Below, one piece after another: positions 10,014 to 20,542 of a stretch of 64,000 bases of DNA. Made by a program: the position numbers and the translations under genes. How positions within the stretch are numbered: position 1 is the stretch's first letter; every line of letters begins with the position of its first letter. The notes beneath the pieces are model-generated. The model had not been told where the DNA came from. It did not search any database and saw only the letters and a program-made list of their open reading frames with translations. Origin of the DNA: CAIWHR01 sp963811685 (GTDB lineage: Bacteria; Pseudomonadota; Gammaproteobacteria; Burkholderiales; Casimicrobiaceae); assembly GCA_963811685.1 (NCBI GenBank), contig CAWESK010000019.1, positions 1 to 64,000 of the forward strand, given 5' to 3'.

Positions 10014-11338
10014 TCAGAGCGCGCCGCCGGGCAGGGTTGCCCGCATACGGGATTCGTTGGACGGACGACCGCTCCGGCGGGCTGGCGGCGATTTCGCCCG
10101 CGGCAGCGGACGGACCGGCCGCGGAGGCGAGCAGGAAGCACAGGCTTCGTGAACATCTGTGCCTGCGCCCAGCGATGCATCGGCACGTTGTCCCATCCGG
10201 CGAGCAGGCGGCGCGAGCGGAACGAGCCATCGGGCTTCCGCCAGTTCTCGAGAAGATCGGTCAGCGTGGTGCCGATACGGGCATCGAGCGCAGGATAGCG
10301 CCCGCGCAACAGGGCGCCGAGATTGACGCATTCGGCGTAGTCATAGAGTTCGTGCCGATAGACCGTGAGCCTGGGCCGCTTCGAGAATGGCTTGGGCAGG
10401 CCCGCCTCGTCGAAGAGATTGCGCACGTAGTAGTCCACCCCCGCGTCGATGGCCTTGCGGCAGCCCTCGTGGCCGATATCGCGGTCGATCTTGGCGAGCG
10501 CTTTCAATACGAAGCAGGTGTGGAAGTGGTCGACGAAGTCGCGGACGCCGTCGGCGGCGTAGAACCAGCGCCCGTCCGGCTGCTGCGAGCTCAGCACGAA
10601 GTTCAGGTTGCGCTCCGCAGCCCGCCGGTAGTCCGGGCGCGAGAACCGTTTCGAGGCGTCGAAGAGCATGAAAGCGCGATAGGCGCTCGCGTTGATGACG
10701 CCGCCTTCGGTGTCTTGCGGGTTGTAGCCCGCCGTCGCCGTGTCGACCGAGATCTCGCGCTCCTTGATGTCATGCAAGGCGTGCTCGGCCATCGACGCCA
10801 TGATCTCGAGCCACCGTGGATCGCCATCGATCTGGTGCACATACGAAAACGCCTCGTAGACGTAAGGCGTCGTCGTGATGAGGGGTGTGCCGGCCGTCAT
10901 AACGCCGGACCGCGTCACCCAATCGAACGGGTACCCCCAGCAGTAGTGACGGTAGCCCGGGCATCGCGTCGACTCGAGTATCTCGAGGAAATGCACGGCG
11001 CGATCGTGGTACCTCGGGTCGCCCGTCATCTGCGCCAACAGCGCGAATCCCATCGCGTAGTGCGCATCGGCAATCGGGAAGCGTTGCGGATGCCAGAACA
11101 ATCGTCGGGCCGCGGGAAGAAAGGCTTCGCTCAGGATCATCGGAGCCACCGCCATCGTGCCGAGCAGGGGACGCCGATAATAGAGTGTCTTCGCAAGCCC
11201 TCCGACCGGACCGGCGAAATAGCTCTGATGATCGTAAGACAGCTCGCCGTATCGATCCAGCCACGCGACGAATGCGTGCAGGGTCGATCGGATGCTGTCA
11301 TGCATGCGATCGTTGGCGAGCGTTTCGGTGGCGTTCAT
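10014..11338 (-). CDS. (Alpha/alpha)6-barrel-type polysaccharide-locus protein, function unknown
   Basis: About 430 residues rich in helical, aromatic segments. AHYAMGFALLAQMTGDPRYHD, YCWGYPFDWVTR and DNVPMHRWAQAQMF are visible. The pattern resembles (alpha/alpha)6-toroid proteins such as polysaccharide lyases, C5-epimerases and related hydrolases found in EPS loci. No catalytic residues can be assigned. One frameshift near 10,140 breaks the C-terminus; the end at 10014 is approximate because no single frame closes before the start of the next gene at 9998. A possible role is trimming or epimerising the polymer. Confidence 0.55.
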
Positions 11339-11393
11339 TTCCGCAATTGGTCAGCAGCTGATCGAAATCCAGGAGGCACCGCGCAGTTGAGCC

Positions 11394-12583
11394 CTACGCC
11401 GGACGCGGCCGGTATTTCTTCGCAATGAGGTAGGGAAGCATCGTCAACTCGGCAAGAAACGGGAGCGGATCCGTGGAGGAAAACACGGATTCGACTTTGG
11501 TCGCCTTGAGAGAAGCCCAATAGGCGCCAAAGCCCAGGTAACCGTCGAAGAGGTCCTTGGCCACGACGGCCAGATCAGGGATGAGCCGCAGCCAGCCCTG
11601 TTCGGGCTTGGCTCGCGAAGGCTCCGTCGCCAAGCCGCATTGATCCGCGAAAAGGGCATAGGCAAAATCCACACCGACGGCCTGGCCCAAGCCGTGGAAT
11701 CCCCACGCGCGCGCGTTGACGTCGAGCAACTTGTACTGGCCATCACGCGGATCCTGCTTGAACTCGACTTCGACGATGCCGTAGAAGTTGATGGCTCTCA
11801 GGAAACGTTCGGCGAGCTCTTCGATCTCCGGCAGTTCGATGGTTTCCACGTAAGTTGCCGCGCGGCCGAATTCCCGTGGATGCTGACGCATTCGTCGAGC
11901 GAGCAATACGGAATGCGCCCGGCCGTCTTTGAAGAACGCACAGTAGGAGAGCTGCTGGCGACCGTCCCCGGGGATGATTTCCTGCACCAGCATTTCTTCG
12001 TTGGGGACGTCCTTCGCCGCCTTCAGAAGGAGTGCCTCGAGCTCCGCAGGCGTATCGGCCCGCCAGGCTTTGGCCCCGGTGGCGTAGAAGAAATTTTCCT
12101 TTACCGCGGGCTTGATGGCAAGGGGAAGCCGCGGGTGTAGCTCGGCCATTTCCGTGGAATCTTTCGGGTTCCAGGTACGCGGAACTGGAATCTGCAGCCG
12201 TTCGGCGAGTTGGTAGGTATTCTTCTTGTCCCACGCCCAGCGAACGGTCTCCCAAGCCGGAGTCGTGACCCGGAAGAATTCGGCCAACCGATCGCGGTGG
12301 CAGAGAGAACGCAGCCACGGTTTCGTCGCGCGTCGGAAACAGAACCCAATTCCTTCAGGCCAAAGCGATGGCCGACGTCCAGGACGGCGTCGACCGTTTT
12401 CTGGTGATCCCTGAGGTTCTCGCATCGAACGACCTTGGTGACGTATCTCGAGAACGACGAAATGCAGTACTGATCGTCGAGCACGTACACCGGGATGCCG
12501 CGCGGGGCAAGGCTGCGAGCAATCGCCAGACCGGGATGGTCGCCGCCGATGACGACCGCACCGATGGCACCTTCGTCAATCAT
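11394..12583 (-). CDS. ATP-grasp domain ligase, one frameshift
   Basis: ATP-grasp superfamily carboxylate-amine or carboxylate-thiol ligase of about 395 residues. The N-terminal Rossmann-like region is GAVVIGGDHPGLAIARSLA. The ATP-binding core follows with LPLAIKPAVKENFFYA, EMLVQEIIPG and the metal-binding end YKLLDVNARAWGFHGL. The frame shifts near 12,310-12,340. Its place between a flavin monooxygenase-like gene and AsnB suggests it joins an amino acid or similar group to a sugar carboxylate; that is inference. The closest general relatives are PylC or carbamoyl-phosphate-synthase-like ATP-grasp proteins. Confidence 0.75.
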
Positions 12584-12634
12584 CGATCCAGATTCCAGCG
12601 ACTCATCGCGAGATTGCCATCGCAGGCAAGCCTG

Positions 12635-13841
12635 TCATCGCGACGATGTCCGCCGCCGCAGAATGAGCGAAAGCAGTTCCCGCGATGCGAATTCGGTTCC
12701 GGTCACAAAGTAGAGCAATGGTCCGAAGACGCGCGCCGCGGTTGCGCCTAGGAAATGCAAGCCCGGTAGCGAGCTTTCGAAGCCCGACCGCAAGGTCGGG
12801 TAACCATCGAACAGTCTCGCATGCCTGACAAGAGTTGCTGCGGAAGGAAGCTGAACTTAGAAATATCGACGGAGTAACCCGTGCCCAACAGCACGTGATC
12901 CGCAGTTGCGACGGTGCCGTCATCGAGCTTCGAGTGTGCCCGCGAGCCAACCGATTTGGCCTCGGTGACGAATCGGCCCGTCCGGATTGCGACGTCTTTT
13001 AGGCGGGCGGGAAGCCAATTCGACCCGGCGGGACGGACGGCACGAATCCTGATTTTGTCACGTAGCGGCAGGGGGATTCGCCTGACGAGGTTGGGGGCCG
13101 CGACCAGTCGGCTGATCCCGATCGGGCCCGACGTCGTGCTTCGAGTAGAGCATTTTCGAAATGGGGCCGAGTTGTGCAAACGTGGATGCATGCCTATCCA
13201 CCGCAGAGCCTCGATCGCGGCGATGATCTCCACGTCCGCGCCCGATTCATGAAGCAGCGCTGCAGACTCGAGCGCACTTTGCCCGGCGCCGATGACGATC
13301 ACCTTCTTTCCGGAAAAACCGCGAACGTCGAAACCGGCATAGCAATGCGTGAGCTGATTACGCGGCAACGACCGGAATTCAGCGGGAATGTTCTGGAATG
13401 GAGCGATGCCGGCGCAATCACGATCCTGCGTGACCGTATGCGGCTCCCATCGTCAAGCGCACTGACAAAGCCACCGTCGAGCGCTTCCACCTTCGCAACT
13501 TCTCGTGGTCGAGTTCGGGAAGCTGCTGCTCCTGGAACCAGCGCCCGTATTCGACAAACGTTTCGAGAGGAACGGGAGCCCGAGCCTCGATTCCGTGCGC
13601 AGCCTCGAAATCGGCCAGCGTGTAGGCGTTTCTCCGGATCCGCGATGTTCGAGGCGACGCGCGGAGAGCGAAGTAGCATGCCGGCCGGCATCTTGTTCGC
13701 CCAGAAGTCCATCGACGCCCCACACGCGCACGTCGATGCATGGGCTTTCAGGTGGACCCCGGCAGCCCATAGGTCCGCGCCGACGACCAGCACTTCGCAT
13801 TCGAGTGCCAGAACCGATTTCCTTGGGCGCGTTGCGGTCAC
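12635..13841 (-). CDS. FAD/NAD(P)-binding flavin monooxygenase-like protein, frameshifted
   Basis: FMO or pyridine-nucleotide-disulfide-type flavoprotein. The FAD-binding start ECEVLVVGA lies after a GTG at 13841. MDFWANKMPAGMLLRSP and ADFEAAHGIEARAPVPLETF follow. A second dinucleotide motif KVIVIGAGQSALESAALLHE sits mid-protein and VLLGTGYSVDISKF near the C-terminus. At least three indels (around 13,790, 13,620-13,500 and 12,800) scatter it over frames. The end is the TGA at 12635-12637 after RRRTSSR. A role in oxidising a polysaccharide precursor or a lysine-like side chain is possible; the substrate is unknown. Confidence 0.65.
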
Positions 13842-13887
13842 TATTCGGGTCAGGACTCATGACTCCTCTATTTTTTCGCGATAGGTT

Positions 13888-15333
13888 TCATGGCCTTCGC
13901 ACCCAAGTCGCGTGACTGTCACGGCCATGCGGAGGTCGAACTGCAAGAGTCGGGAGAGCTGCTTCGAGGTCCTGCGGAAGCCGGCGTGGCTGCAAGGTTC
14001 CGCAACGATACACGAGACGCCCTTTTTCTTCGCAGGCGAACGCGACTACGGGCCCTTTCGCTTTCCGGGCCCTCGAGGCGCCAGTCGCCTGACTTCTGCG
14101 TCAGCATCCATTCTGTCCCGAGCACGCCACCACCGATTTACCGCTTTCGGAGTTGCAATCCAGATGCCCTTTCTCTTCCTTCAACCTGATCATGTAAGCA
14201 AGCAATTGCTCGTAGACGCTGCGTCTCTTTGGCCTCGATGATGTAGTCGGGGTGCACGATGCAGCTGATGAGCCCGTTCTTCCTGACGAGCATCTCGAGC
14301 TGTTGCTTCCAGAGGTCGATCGAATAGTCGTCCAGGATGTTGAAGAGCGTGTAGTCTTGGCTCATCGTTACGGGAAGCTCCAGGATTTCGCCGAGGAAAT
14401 AGGGCATGACCGTGCAACATCCGCCGCGCTGCGGATCATAGGTCGCGACGTTGGGGACCGACATGTCGAACGCGAATTGCAGCGCGTCATACCAGAGCTG
14501 CTTGCGATAGAGCACGGCGGCGCGGAACCCTTCCGCCCGGAATTCCGCGCCATATGCATTGATCTTCACGAGCACGCTCGAGGAACTGTTCGCGGCTCTT
14601 GTACAGATGGCCATCGTGATTCAGGTCGTGGATGCCCACTTCGAATCCCCGGGAGCGGATCGAATCGAGGAATCGGCCGTCTATCGCGTATCGTTGTTCG
14701 GGGATGACCTGAAAGGACGCCTTTATTCCAAAGGCGTCGTCGATGTCCATCAACGACGAGCAGTAAGTCGCGGCCAAGCGCGGTTTCGACGTCGTGGGTC
14801 ATGAACGCCGCGCTGGAAGCCCCATCGGGCCAGAACCAGATGAAGGGGAGTTTCTCGAGGCGCTGTGCCTTCAGCGCCAGCAGGAGGACCTGTCCAAACA
14901 TGTCGTCGACGGACGTGTCGACCGGCCAATGTGGGAAGGGCGCGTCGCTCCGCATGTTGAGATGAAGCTTTTGCAGATGTCTTCGAATTGCGACGGGCAG
15001 GATCGGGCGGACGAAGTAGTACACCTGGGCGAGCAGCGACAGCGGCAGCGTGCCCCGCCAGTCCTCTGCGTAGAGCTCACAACGAAGGTTCTCCGCAACT
15101 TGGCCCGGATCGAAGGGTAGGTGGACCCTGCCGTTTTCAATGGCGACATCGTCGAGGGCATCAGGCAGATCACCTTCGGGGTCGCGAGAAGGTTCGCGCC
15201 CGCTATAGCGTCCAAACCCGGTTACGCGAGATCCAATTCGAAAATACCCGTCAGCCGCCGAAAGCGGCTTGTCGGTCTCGATATCGACATACTGAGCCGG
15301 ACATCGATAATAACGAGAAAGGGGATCTTCCAT
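13888..15333 (-). CDS. NodB-like polysaccharide deacetylase family protein, frameshifted
   Basis: About 480 residues. It starts at the ATG at 15333 (MEDPLSRYYRCP) and carries WPDGASSAAFMTHDVE, where HDVE resembles the metal-binding Asp region of carbohydrate esterase family 4, then EVGIHDLNHDGHLY with the His motif. ISCIVHPDYII is near the C-terminus. At least three indels (near 14,780, 14,580 and 14,210) break it. The TGA at 13888-13890 is the likely end. It would deacetylate a cell-surface polysaccharide or act as a pseudo-enzyme; catalytic completeness cannot be judged because of the indels. Confidence 0.7.
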
Positions 15334-15602
15334 ATGGCCCGCAATTGACTGACGTGAATTTCCGCGATCGATCGTGTCGAAGCCTCGAATCGAATTGGAA
15401 GCTTGGCGAGTGCGGACGATTCTATCCCACAAAATGCCGTCGAATCGATCACCATATGACGGCGTCAACCGCACGCGGGGTCTGCGCCGCGGTCAGGTCC
15501 GGAACAACCTACGGGCGCGCACCAAGTTGGACGAGCCAAGCACAATGGGTGGTCGACAACATGTTCCATTCACGACGCAGGGCAAATCCGGTCGAGCCGA
15601 TC

Positions 15603-16505
15603 TCAGCCGGCATCGCTCGATGGCCGGACCGTCGTCCAGCTGCTGCACTTCGCGGCGTTAGCTCCCGAGAGCTCGACGCTAAGCGACCAAAGCCGGTTCA
15701 ACGCCTCGGCATCGTACGAAGCTGGTGACGATCTCGTTTCGGCGTTGCGCCGGAAGTACCGACCCGTCACCGAGGCGAGTTCAGGCGCCGATGCGAGCCG
15801 CACCAGCGCAGCGGCAGCGGTCGCCGGCAATACGATTTCGCGACGAAGCGTGTGGGATAGCACATGTCTCGCCCAGCCGGCGAAGCCGTTGTTGCTCGCG
15901 AAACGGGATGCCACTCCCCCAGGGTCCATCGCGTTCGATGTCACCCGGGTAGGGCGAGTTCGCTCCGCGAGACCATAGGCAAACATCACATTGGCGAGCT
16001 TGGATCGCGCATAGGCTTGCCGCCGATCGTAATCGCGTTCGGACAGCACCCAGCGATCGGTACTGCCGGCGTCCGCGTGGCTGCCCGAGGCCACGGTGAT
16101 CACCCGTCCCTGTTTTGCCGCAATCAAACGGTCCAGCAACAGGCACGTAAGCAGGAAATGGCCCAGATGATTCCCCGCGAATGTCATCTCGATTCCGTTA
16201 GGCGCGGCCGCGTAACGGTCATACCGAGCTCCCGCATTATTTATGAGCACGTCGATCCTAGGATGCAATCTGGCGATCACGTCGGCGACGCGCTCGACGT
16301 CACCTCGATGTGCCAGGTCCACCGGATGAAAACGGGCCGAGCCCATCTTGCGCCGGCTGTTAAGTTCGCGAAGGAGATCGCCCCCTCGCCGCGCATTCCT
16401 CCCCAACAGCTCGACGTGCGCGCCGGCCTCGACCATGGCCCGCGCAGCTGCGCGCCCAATTCCGGCTGTCGCACCGGTGACGACGCAGACTTTGCCGTCC
16501 AGCAT
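15603..16505 (-). CDS. Short-chain dehydrogenase/reductase (retinol-dehydrogenase-like)
   Basis: Intact classical SDR of 300 residues. VCVVTGATAGIGRAA is the cofactor loop, VLINNAGA the structural NNAG motif, and YARSK the catalytic YxxxK. Similar layouts occur in retinol-dehydrogenase/WW-oxidoreductase-like SDRs. The ATG at 16505 is preferred over the TTG at 16514. It is the first gene of the minus-strand operon and one of the few unbroken ones in this stretch. The substrate is unknown. About 270 bp without a supported gene separate it from the deacetylase. Confidence 0.75.
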   Translation of the reverse strand: MLDGKVCVVTGATAGIGRAAARAMVEAGAHVELLGRNARRGGDLLRELNSRRKMGSARFHPVDLAHRGDVERVADVIARLHPRIDVLINNAGARYDRYAAAPNGIEMTFAGNHLGHFLLTCLLLDRLIAAKQGRVITVASGSHADAGSTDRWVLSERDYDRRQAYARSKLANVMFAYGLAERTRPTRVTSNAMDPGGVASRFASNNGFAGWARHVLSHTLRREIVLPATAAAALVRLASAPELASVTGRYFRRNAETRSSPASYDAEALNRLWSLSVELSGANAAKCSSWTTVRPSSDAG

Positions 16506-17097
16506 TAGGATCAATCGATCAGAGTTCGTGTGCGTGACGGCGAGGAACAGTCTTGTCCTGAGGGGCTGCCTATTGAATAACCAATCTTATCCCCTAATTT
16601 AGTAACCGCAATGGGGGCGGAATGGGACATCGGGTCCCGAAAGGATCTCTGCGGCGGAATCAAATGGTGGCATACAACGGTCCCGCCTCATCGTTGGGAT
16701 GCCTGTCGGGTCGAGGCGGTCGTGAATCGGCGGCGCGTTCGACGCCCCACGTCGGTCGATTGACCAACACGACCGGACCCGACATACTGAATCCATTGTT
16801 TTCTATGGCTTTGACATACCGAAAATTGTCGCTGCGATGTACAGTTTTGCCTCGCGCCATCTCGCATTTCGCCGGCATGAAACACGATGCAACTCTGGCG
16901 TTGACTTCTAATACTTCGCAAAGAACCTCGCTGCCGGCGCGGATGCGGCACCTGGCCGGAGGTTTTTCGCAAGACCTTTCGGCTAGATGCTCAGCCAGGA
17001 CCGGGCAGGACGGGCTTCTGGTCAACCTCACACTGCCCACGCCGCACGCCGATGTAATGGTTGGCTGCGCGGGAAACATCAGGGATTCGCAACCATC
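16506..17097. other. Divergent intergenic region between the two polysaccharide operons
   Basis: Almost 600 bp separate the divergent SDR and rfbF genes. It must hold the promoters for both directions. AT-rich patches near 16,565-16,610 and a TTGACA at about 16,813 are visible, but no convincing -35/-10 pair can be assigned. A 159-codon open frame on the plus strand has no recognisable features and is probably chance. Confidence 0.4.
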
Positions 17098-17874
17098 ATG
17101 AAGGTCGTTCTCTTCTGCGGCGGAATGGGCACGCGACTGCGCGAGCATTCGGACACGATTCCCAAGCCGCTCGTATCCCTCGGCGTCCGACCTATCATCT
17201 GGCATCTGATGCGGTACTACGCGCATTACGGGCACACGGACTTCATACTGTGCCTCGGTTACCGCGGAGATCTGATCCGCGAATATTTCCTCAACTACAA
17301 CGAATGCCTTTCCAACGACTTTACGCTGTCGGAGGGAGGGCGTCGGCTCGAACCGCACGCTACCGATATCCAGGACTGGCACATCACCTTTGTGGACACC
17401 GGCTTGCATGCGAACATCGGACAGCGATTGCTCAGGGTACGCAAGCATCTCGAGAGCGAACCGGTATTCCTCGCCAATTACGCGGATGGCCTGTCGGATT
17501 TGCCGCTCGACAGGATGATTGCTGACTTTGAATCGAAAAAGGTCGTGGCGAGCATCGTCGGGGTGAACGGCTGGCACAGCTTCCACACGCTGGACGCTAC
17601 AGCGGAGGGATTGGCGACGCGCATCGGCGGCCTGACCGACAAGGAATTCCTGATCAACGGGGGTTATTTCGTTCTACGGAATTCGATATTCGACTACATC
17701 GAGGAAGGCGACGAGCTGGTGGAGCAACCGTTCAACCGGCTGATCGAAAAGCGCCTGTTGGCCGTCTATCGGCATTCGGGATTCTGGCGCGCGATGGACA
17801 CGTTCAAGGACAAGATTACGCTGGACCGGATGGAGGCTCGGGGGGACTGCCCCTGGATGGTGTGGAAGCGATGA
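17098..17874 (+). CDS. rfbF: Glucose-1-phosphate cytidylyltransferase
   Basis: 258 residues, intact. Catalyses CTP + glucose-1-phosphate to CDP-glucose, the entry to CDP-linked deoxy sugars. The nucleotidyltransferase signature FCGGMGTRLREHSDTIPKP is at the N-terminus; FILCLGYRGD, ITFVDTGLHANIG and the FLINGGYFVLR region match the RfbF family, and the length is typical. It opens a plus-strand operon with rfbG two genes downstream, which supports the assignment. It is followed after 7 bp by a PIG-L deacetylase. Confidence 0.88.
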   Translation: MKVVLFCGGMGTRLREHSDTIPKPLVSLGVRPIIWHLMRYYAHYGHTDFILCLGYRGDLIREYFLNYNECLSNDFTLSEGGRRLEPHATDIQDWHITFVDTGLHANIGQRLLRVRKHLESEPVFLANYADGLSDLPLDRMIADFESKKVVASIVGVNGWHSFHTLDATAEGLATRIGGLTDKEFLINGGYFVLRNSIFDYIEEGDELVEQPFNRLIEKRLLAVYRHSGFWRAMDTFKDKITLDRMEARGDCPWMVWKR

Positions 17875-17881
17875 GGCTGCG

Positions 17882-18613
17882 ATGCTCGGGCTGACTCTGG
17901 CGTCGCCTCCCCGACGCCGACTCGAGATCCTGTGCATCGGAGCTCACTGCGACGACATCGAGATCGGCTGCGGCGGCACGGTACTGTCGCTGCAACAGCA
18001 GTATCCGCGATGCAGGATTCATTGGCTGGTGGTGAGCTCGGTGCCATCGCGGCGACGGGAGGCAACCATGGCGGCCAGGGCGCTCATCCGGACGTCCGCT
18101 CGCGGACAATTGCGCATTTGCGACTTGCCCGACGGGTTCTTGCCCGCACACTTTGCCGACGTCAAGGCCGAGTTCGAGGCGTTGAAGAGAAGCCTCGACC
18201 CGGACGTGATATTCACCCATCACGGCCTGGATCGTCATCAGGACCACAGCCTGATCAGCCAGATAACGTGGCAGACGTTTCGCGATCACCTGATCTGGGA
18301 GTACGAGATTCCGAAGTACGACGGGGATCTGACGACCCCGGGCATGTACGTGCCGCTGAGCGCCTCGATGGCTGCCCGCAAAGTCAACGTCATCATGCGT
18401 GCCTTCGCCTCGCAAAGGACCAAGTCGTGGTTCAATGCGGAAAATCTCCTGGCCGCGATGCGTATCCGCGGTTTGGAAAGCCGGGCCGCGAGCGGGTTCG
18501 CGGAAGCTTTCCATATCAGGAAGGCCGTCTGCCCATTCGCGGCGGGGAGGGCTGCAACCACGAGAGCCCAACGCCGTCCATCCAAGGACATCGGGCGTGC
18601 CCGGCGAGCGTAG
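17882..18613 (+). CDS. PIG-L family deacetylase (LmbE-like)
   Basis: 243 residues, intact. The metal-binding motif AHCDDIEIGCGG (AHxDDxE) lies near residue 21, and the second motif HHGLDRHQDHSLIS follows. This family removes N-acetyl groups from amino sugars or sugar-linked compounds. It sits between rfbF and rfbG, an order seen in CDP-sugar loci, so the substrate may be an N-acetylated sugar of this pathway (inference). The C-terminal ~25 residues are basic and may be a non-conserved tail. Confidence 0.82.
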   Translation: MLGLTLASPPRRRLEILCIGAHCDDIEIGCGGTVLSLQQQYPRCRIHWLVVSSVPSRRREATMAARALIRTSARGQLRICDLPDGFLPAHFADVKAEFEALKRSLDPDVIFTHHGLDRHQDHSLISQITWQTFRDHLIWEYEIPKYDGDLTTPGMYVPLSASMAARKVNVIMRAFASQRTKSWFNAENLLAAMRIRGLESRAASGFAEAFHIRKAVCPFAAGRAATTRAQRRPSKDIGRARRA

Positions 18614-18664
18614 TTGCCGGTCCTGCGGGTTCGACCTGTCGCACTGTGCATGGAGCTTGGGGCA

Positions 18665-19735
18665 ATGAATCCGTCCTTCTGGCAGAACAAGCGCGTGCTC
18701 GTTTCAGGCCATACGGGGTTCAAGGGCAGCTGGCTCTGTTTGCTGCTCAATTCGTTTGGCGCGCGGGTCCGGGGGTATGCGCTCGATCCGCCCACCCAGC
18801 CCAACCTCTATTCGCTCGCGCGCGTCGATGAGCTCGTCGAGTCGACCACCGGCGATGTCCGCAACCTGGATGCGGTCGTCGACACCGTGCGCTCGTTTGC
18901 TCCGGAATTCGTGTTCCACATGGCTGCGCAGTCGGTGGTCCTGCATTCTTATGACGATCCCGTAGAGACCTATTCGACGAACGTCCTTGGCACGGTCAAC
19001 GTCCTGGAGGCCGTCCGACGGTTGCGCCGGCCTTGCATCGTGATCAATGTCACCACCGACAAGTGCTACGAGAACAAGGGTTGGGATTGGGGATACCGCG
19101 AAAACGACGAGCTCGGTGGACACGATCCGTACTCGAACAGCAAAGCATGTGCGGAACTCGTGGGCCAATCCTACCGGGACTCGTTTTTCCCGTTGTCCCA
19201 ATTCGGCGAACACGGCGTAGGGATTGCCAGCGCCCGCGCGGGCAACGTGATCGGCGGCGGAGACTGGACGCCGCGACAGTTGATTCCCGACACGATCGCG
19301 GCATTTCTGAAATCGCAGTCCATCGTCCTTCGCCATCCCCAGGCCGTCCGCCCGTGGCAGCACGTGCTGGACTGCCTTGGGGGATATGTGAGGTTGGCAG
19401 AGGCACTGTCCGGCGACGCTCGCGCGTACTCGGGGGCATGGAACTTCGGCCCGACCGACGCGGAGTCGCGCTCTGTGTCCTACATAGTGGAATCCCTGGC
19501 GGCGGAGTGGGCTATCGAGCGGCCTTGGGTCCAGGACACCGTGAGTCATCCCCCTGAGGAAAACCTGTTGAGGCTCGACGTCACCAAGACCGCGAACCGT
19601 CTCGGATGGCGTTGCCAGCTGGGGATCGACGAGGCCTTGCGTCTGGTCGCCGGGTGGTATCGGAGGTACCATAGCGGCCAGGACGCCAGGGGTCTTTGCC
19701 TCGAACAAATGTCTCGCTATCTGGAGGGGCGCTGA
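18665..19735 (+). CDS. rfbG: CDP-glucose 4,6-dehydratase
   Basis: 356 residues, intact; converts CDP-glucose to CDP-4-keto-6-deoxyglucose with bound NAD+. The Rossmann loop VLVSGHTGFKGSWL and the family hallmark NVTTDKCYENKGWDWGYREN are present. The YSNSK catalytic YxxxK, ARAGNVIGGGDW and RPWQHVLD complete the fit. The ATG at 18665 gives the usual N-terminus. It forms a pathway pair with rfbF upstream. Confidence 0.9.
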   Translation: MNPSFWQNKRVLVSGHTGFKGSWLCLLLNSFGARVRGYALDPPTQPNLYSLARVDELVESTTGDVRNLDAVVDTVRSFAPEFVFHMAAQSVVLHSYDDPVETYSTNVLGTVNVLEAVRRLRRPCIVINVTTDKCYENKGWDWGYRENDELGGHDPYSNSKACAELVGQSYRDSFFPLSQFGEHGVGIASARAGNVIGGGDWTPRQLIPDTIAAFLKSQSIVLRHPQAVRPWQHVLDCLGGYVRLAEALSGDARAYSGAWNFGPTDAESRSVSYIVESLAAEWAIERPWVQDTVSHPPEENLLRLDVTKTANRLGWRCQLGIDEALRLVAGWYRRYHSGQDARGLCLEQMSRYLEGR

Positions 19736-19856
19736 GCGGAAGGTTGCGGCGGCGACTCACGGTCATGCAGCGGGAAGCGGCGCGGCAAGGGTCTCCCGGC
19801 GAGCTGTATGCAGTGGGCCGGCGATGGCCTGGGGCAATGGCAGGCGCGCGGGGCCT

Positions 19857-20525
19857 ATGAAGTTCTCGGAGTGTGGAATCAATGGTGCCTGGGTCATCGA
19901 GCCTACACCTCACGAAGACGCGCGGGGCCGGTTCATGCGCGCGTGGTGCCGCGCCGAATTTTCCGAACATGCCATCGATTTCACCCCTTTGCAGGCGAAC
20001 ATGGCGTTCAGCATCCGGGAGGGCACGATCCGTGGATTGCACTATCAAGTCGCCCCCGCGCTCGAGGCCAAGCTCGTTCGCTGCACGCGGGGTGCGATCT
20101 TTGACGTCGTGGTGGATCTTCGGCCCGGATCGCCGACCTACCGGTCCTGGTACGGGACGCGCCTGAGCGCGGACAACGGTCACATGCTCTACGTACCGGA
20201 GGGCTGCGCCCACGGCTGTCAAGCGCTGGAGGACAATGCCGAGATCTACTATCTCGCCTCGGCGGTCTACGCGCCCCGCGAGGCCCGAGGTGTAAGGTAC
20301 GACGATCCCGCATTCGAAATCCGGTGGCCGTTGCCAGTCTCATCGATTTCCGATCAGGACCGCAGTTGGCCTCTCCTGGAGCCGAATTATTGGTATTACC
20401 AAGGACATCCGACATCTCGTCCCGCACGCGGGGCCAGCGTCTTTCGCCCGAAGACACTGGATTCCCGCGTTCGCGGGAATGACGGCCCTATAGGCCAAAC
20501 TGTCACGCAATTACGTAAAGCCTAA
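19857..20525 (+). CDS. dTDP-4-dehydrorhamnose 3,5-epimerase family protein (RfbC-like)
   Basis: Cupin-fold nucleotide-sugar epimerase. RGLHYQ (active-site His) and YVPEGCAHGCQALED match the RfbC family. Next to rfbF and rfbG it probably acts on CDP-4-keto-6-deoxyglucose rather than the dTDP sugar (inference). The ATG at 19857 begins MKFSECGINGAW. The last ~30 codons after YYQGHPTS are not family-like and include a REP-type palindrome translated as DSRVRGNDG, so the natural stop has been replaced by a read-through into repeat DNA. Confidence 0.8.
   Translation: MKFSECGINGAWVIEPTPHEDARGRFMRAWCRAEFSEHAIDFTPLQANMAFSIREGTIRGLHYQVAPALEAKLVRCTRGAIFDVVVDLRPGSPTYRSWYGTRLSADNGHMLYVPEGCAHGCQALEDNAEIYYLASAVYAPREARGVRYDDPAFEIRWPLPVSSISDQDRSWPLLEPNYWYYQGHPTSRPARGASVFRPKTLDSRVRGNDGPIGQTVTQLRKA
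20455..20486. repeat. REP-like palindromic repeat (single copy in window)
   Basis: ATTCCCGCG TT CGCGGGAAT at 20461-20480 is a perfect 9-bp inverted repeat inside GGATTCCCGC...CGGGAATGACGG, a repeat type common in betaproteobacterial intergenic DNA. It is translated here as the tail of the epimerase gene and may also act as a transcription or mRNA-stability hairpin. Confidence 0.7.
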
Positions 20526-20542
20526 TAGGAATGGAGAATCTC

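Noticed and set aside
16622..17101. A 159-codon open frame before rfbF
   Set aside because: No recognisable features, odd composition for this locus, and it overlaps the rfbF start.
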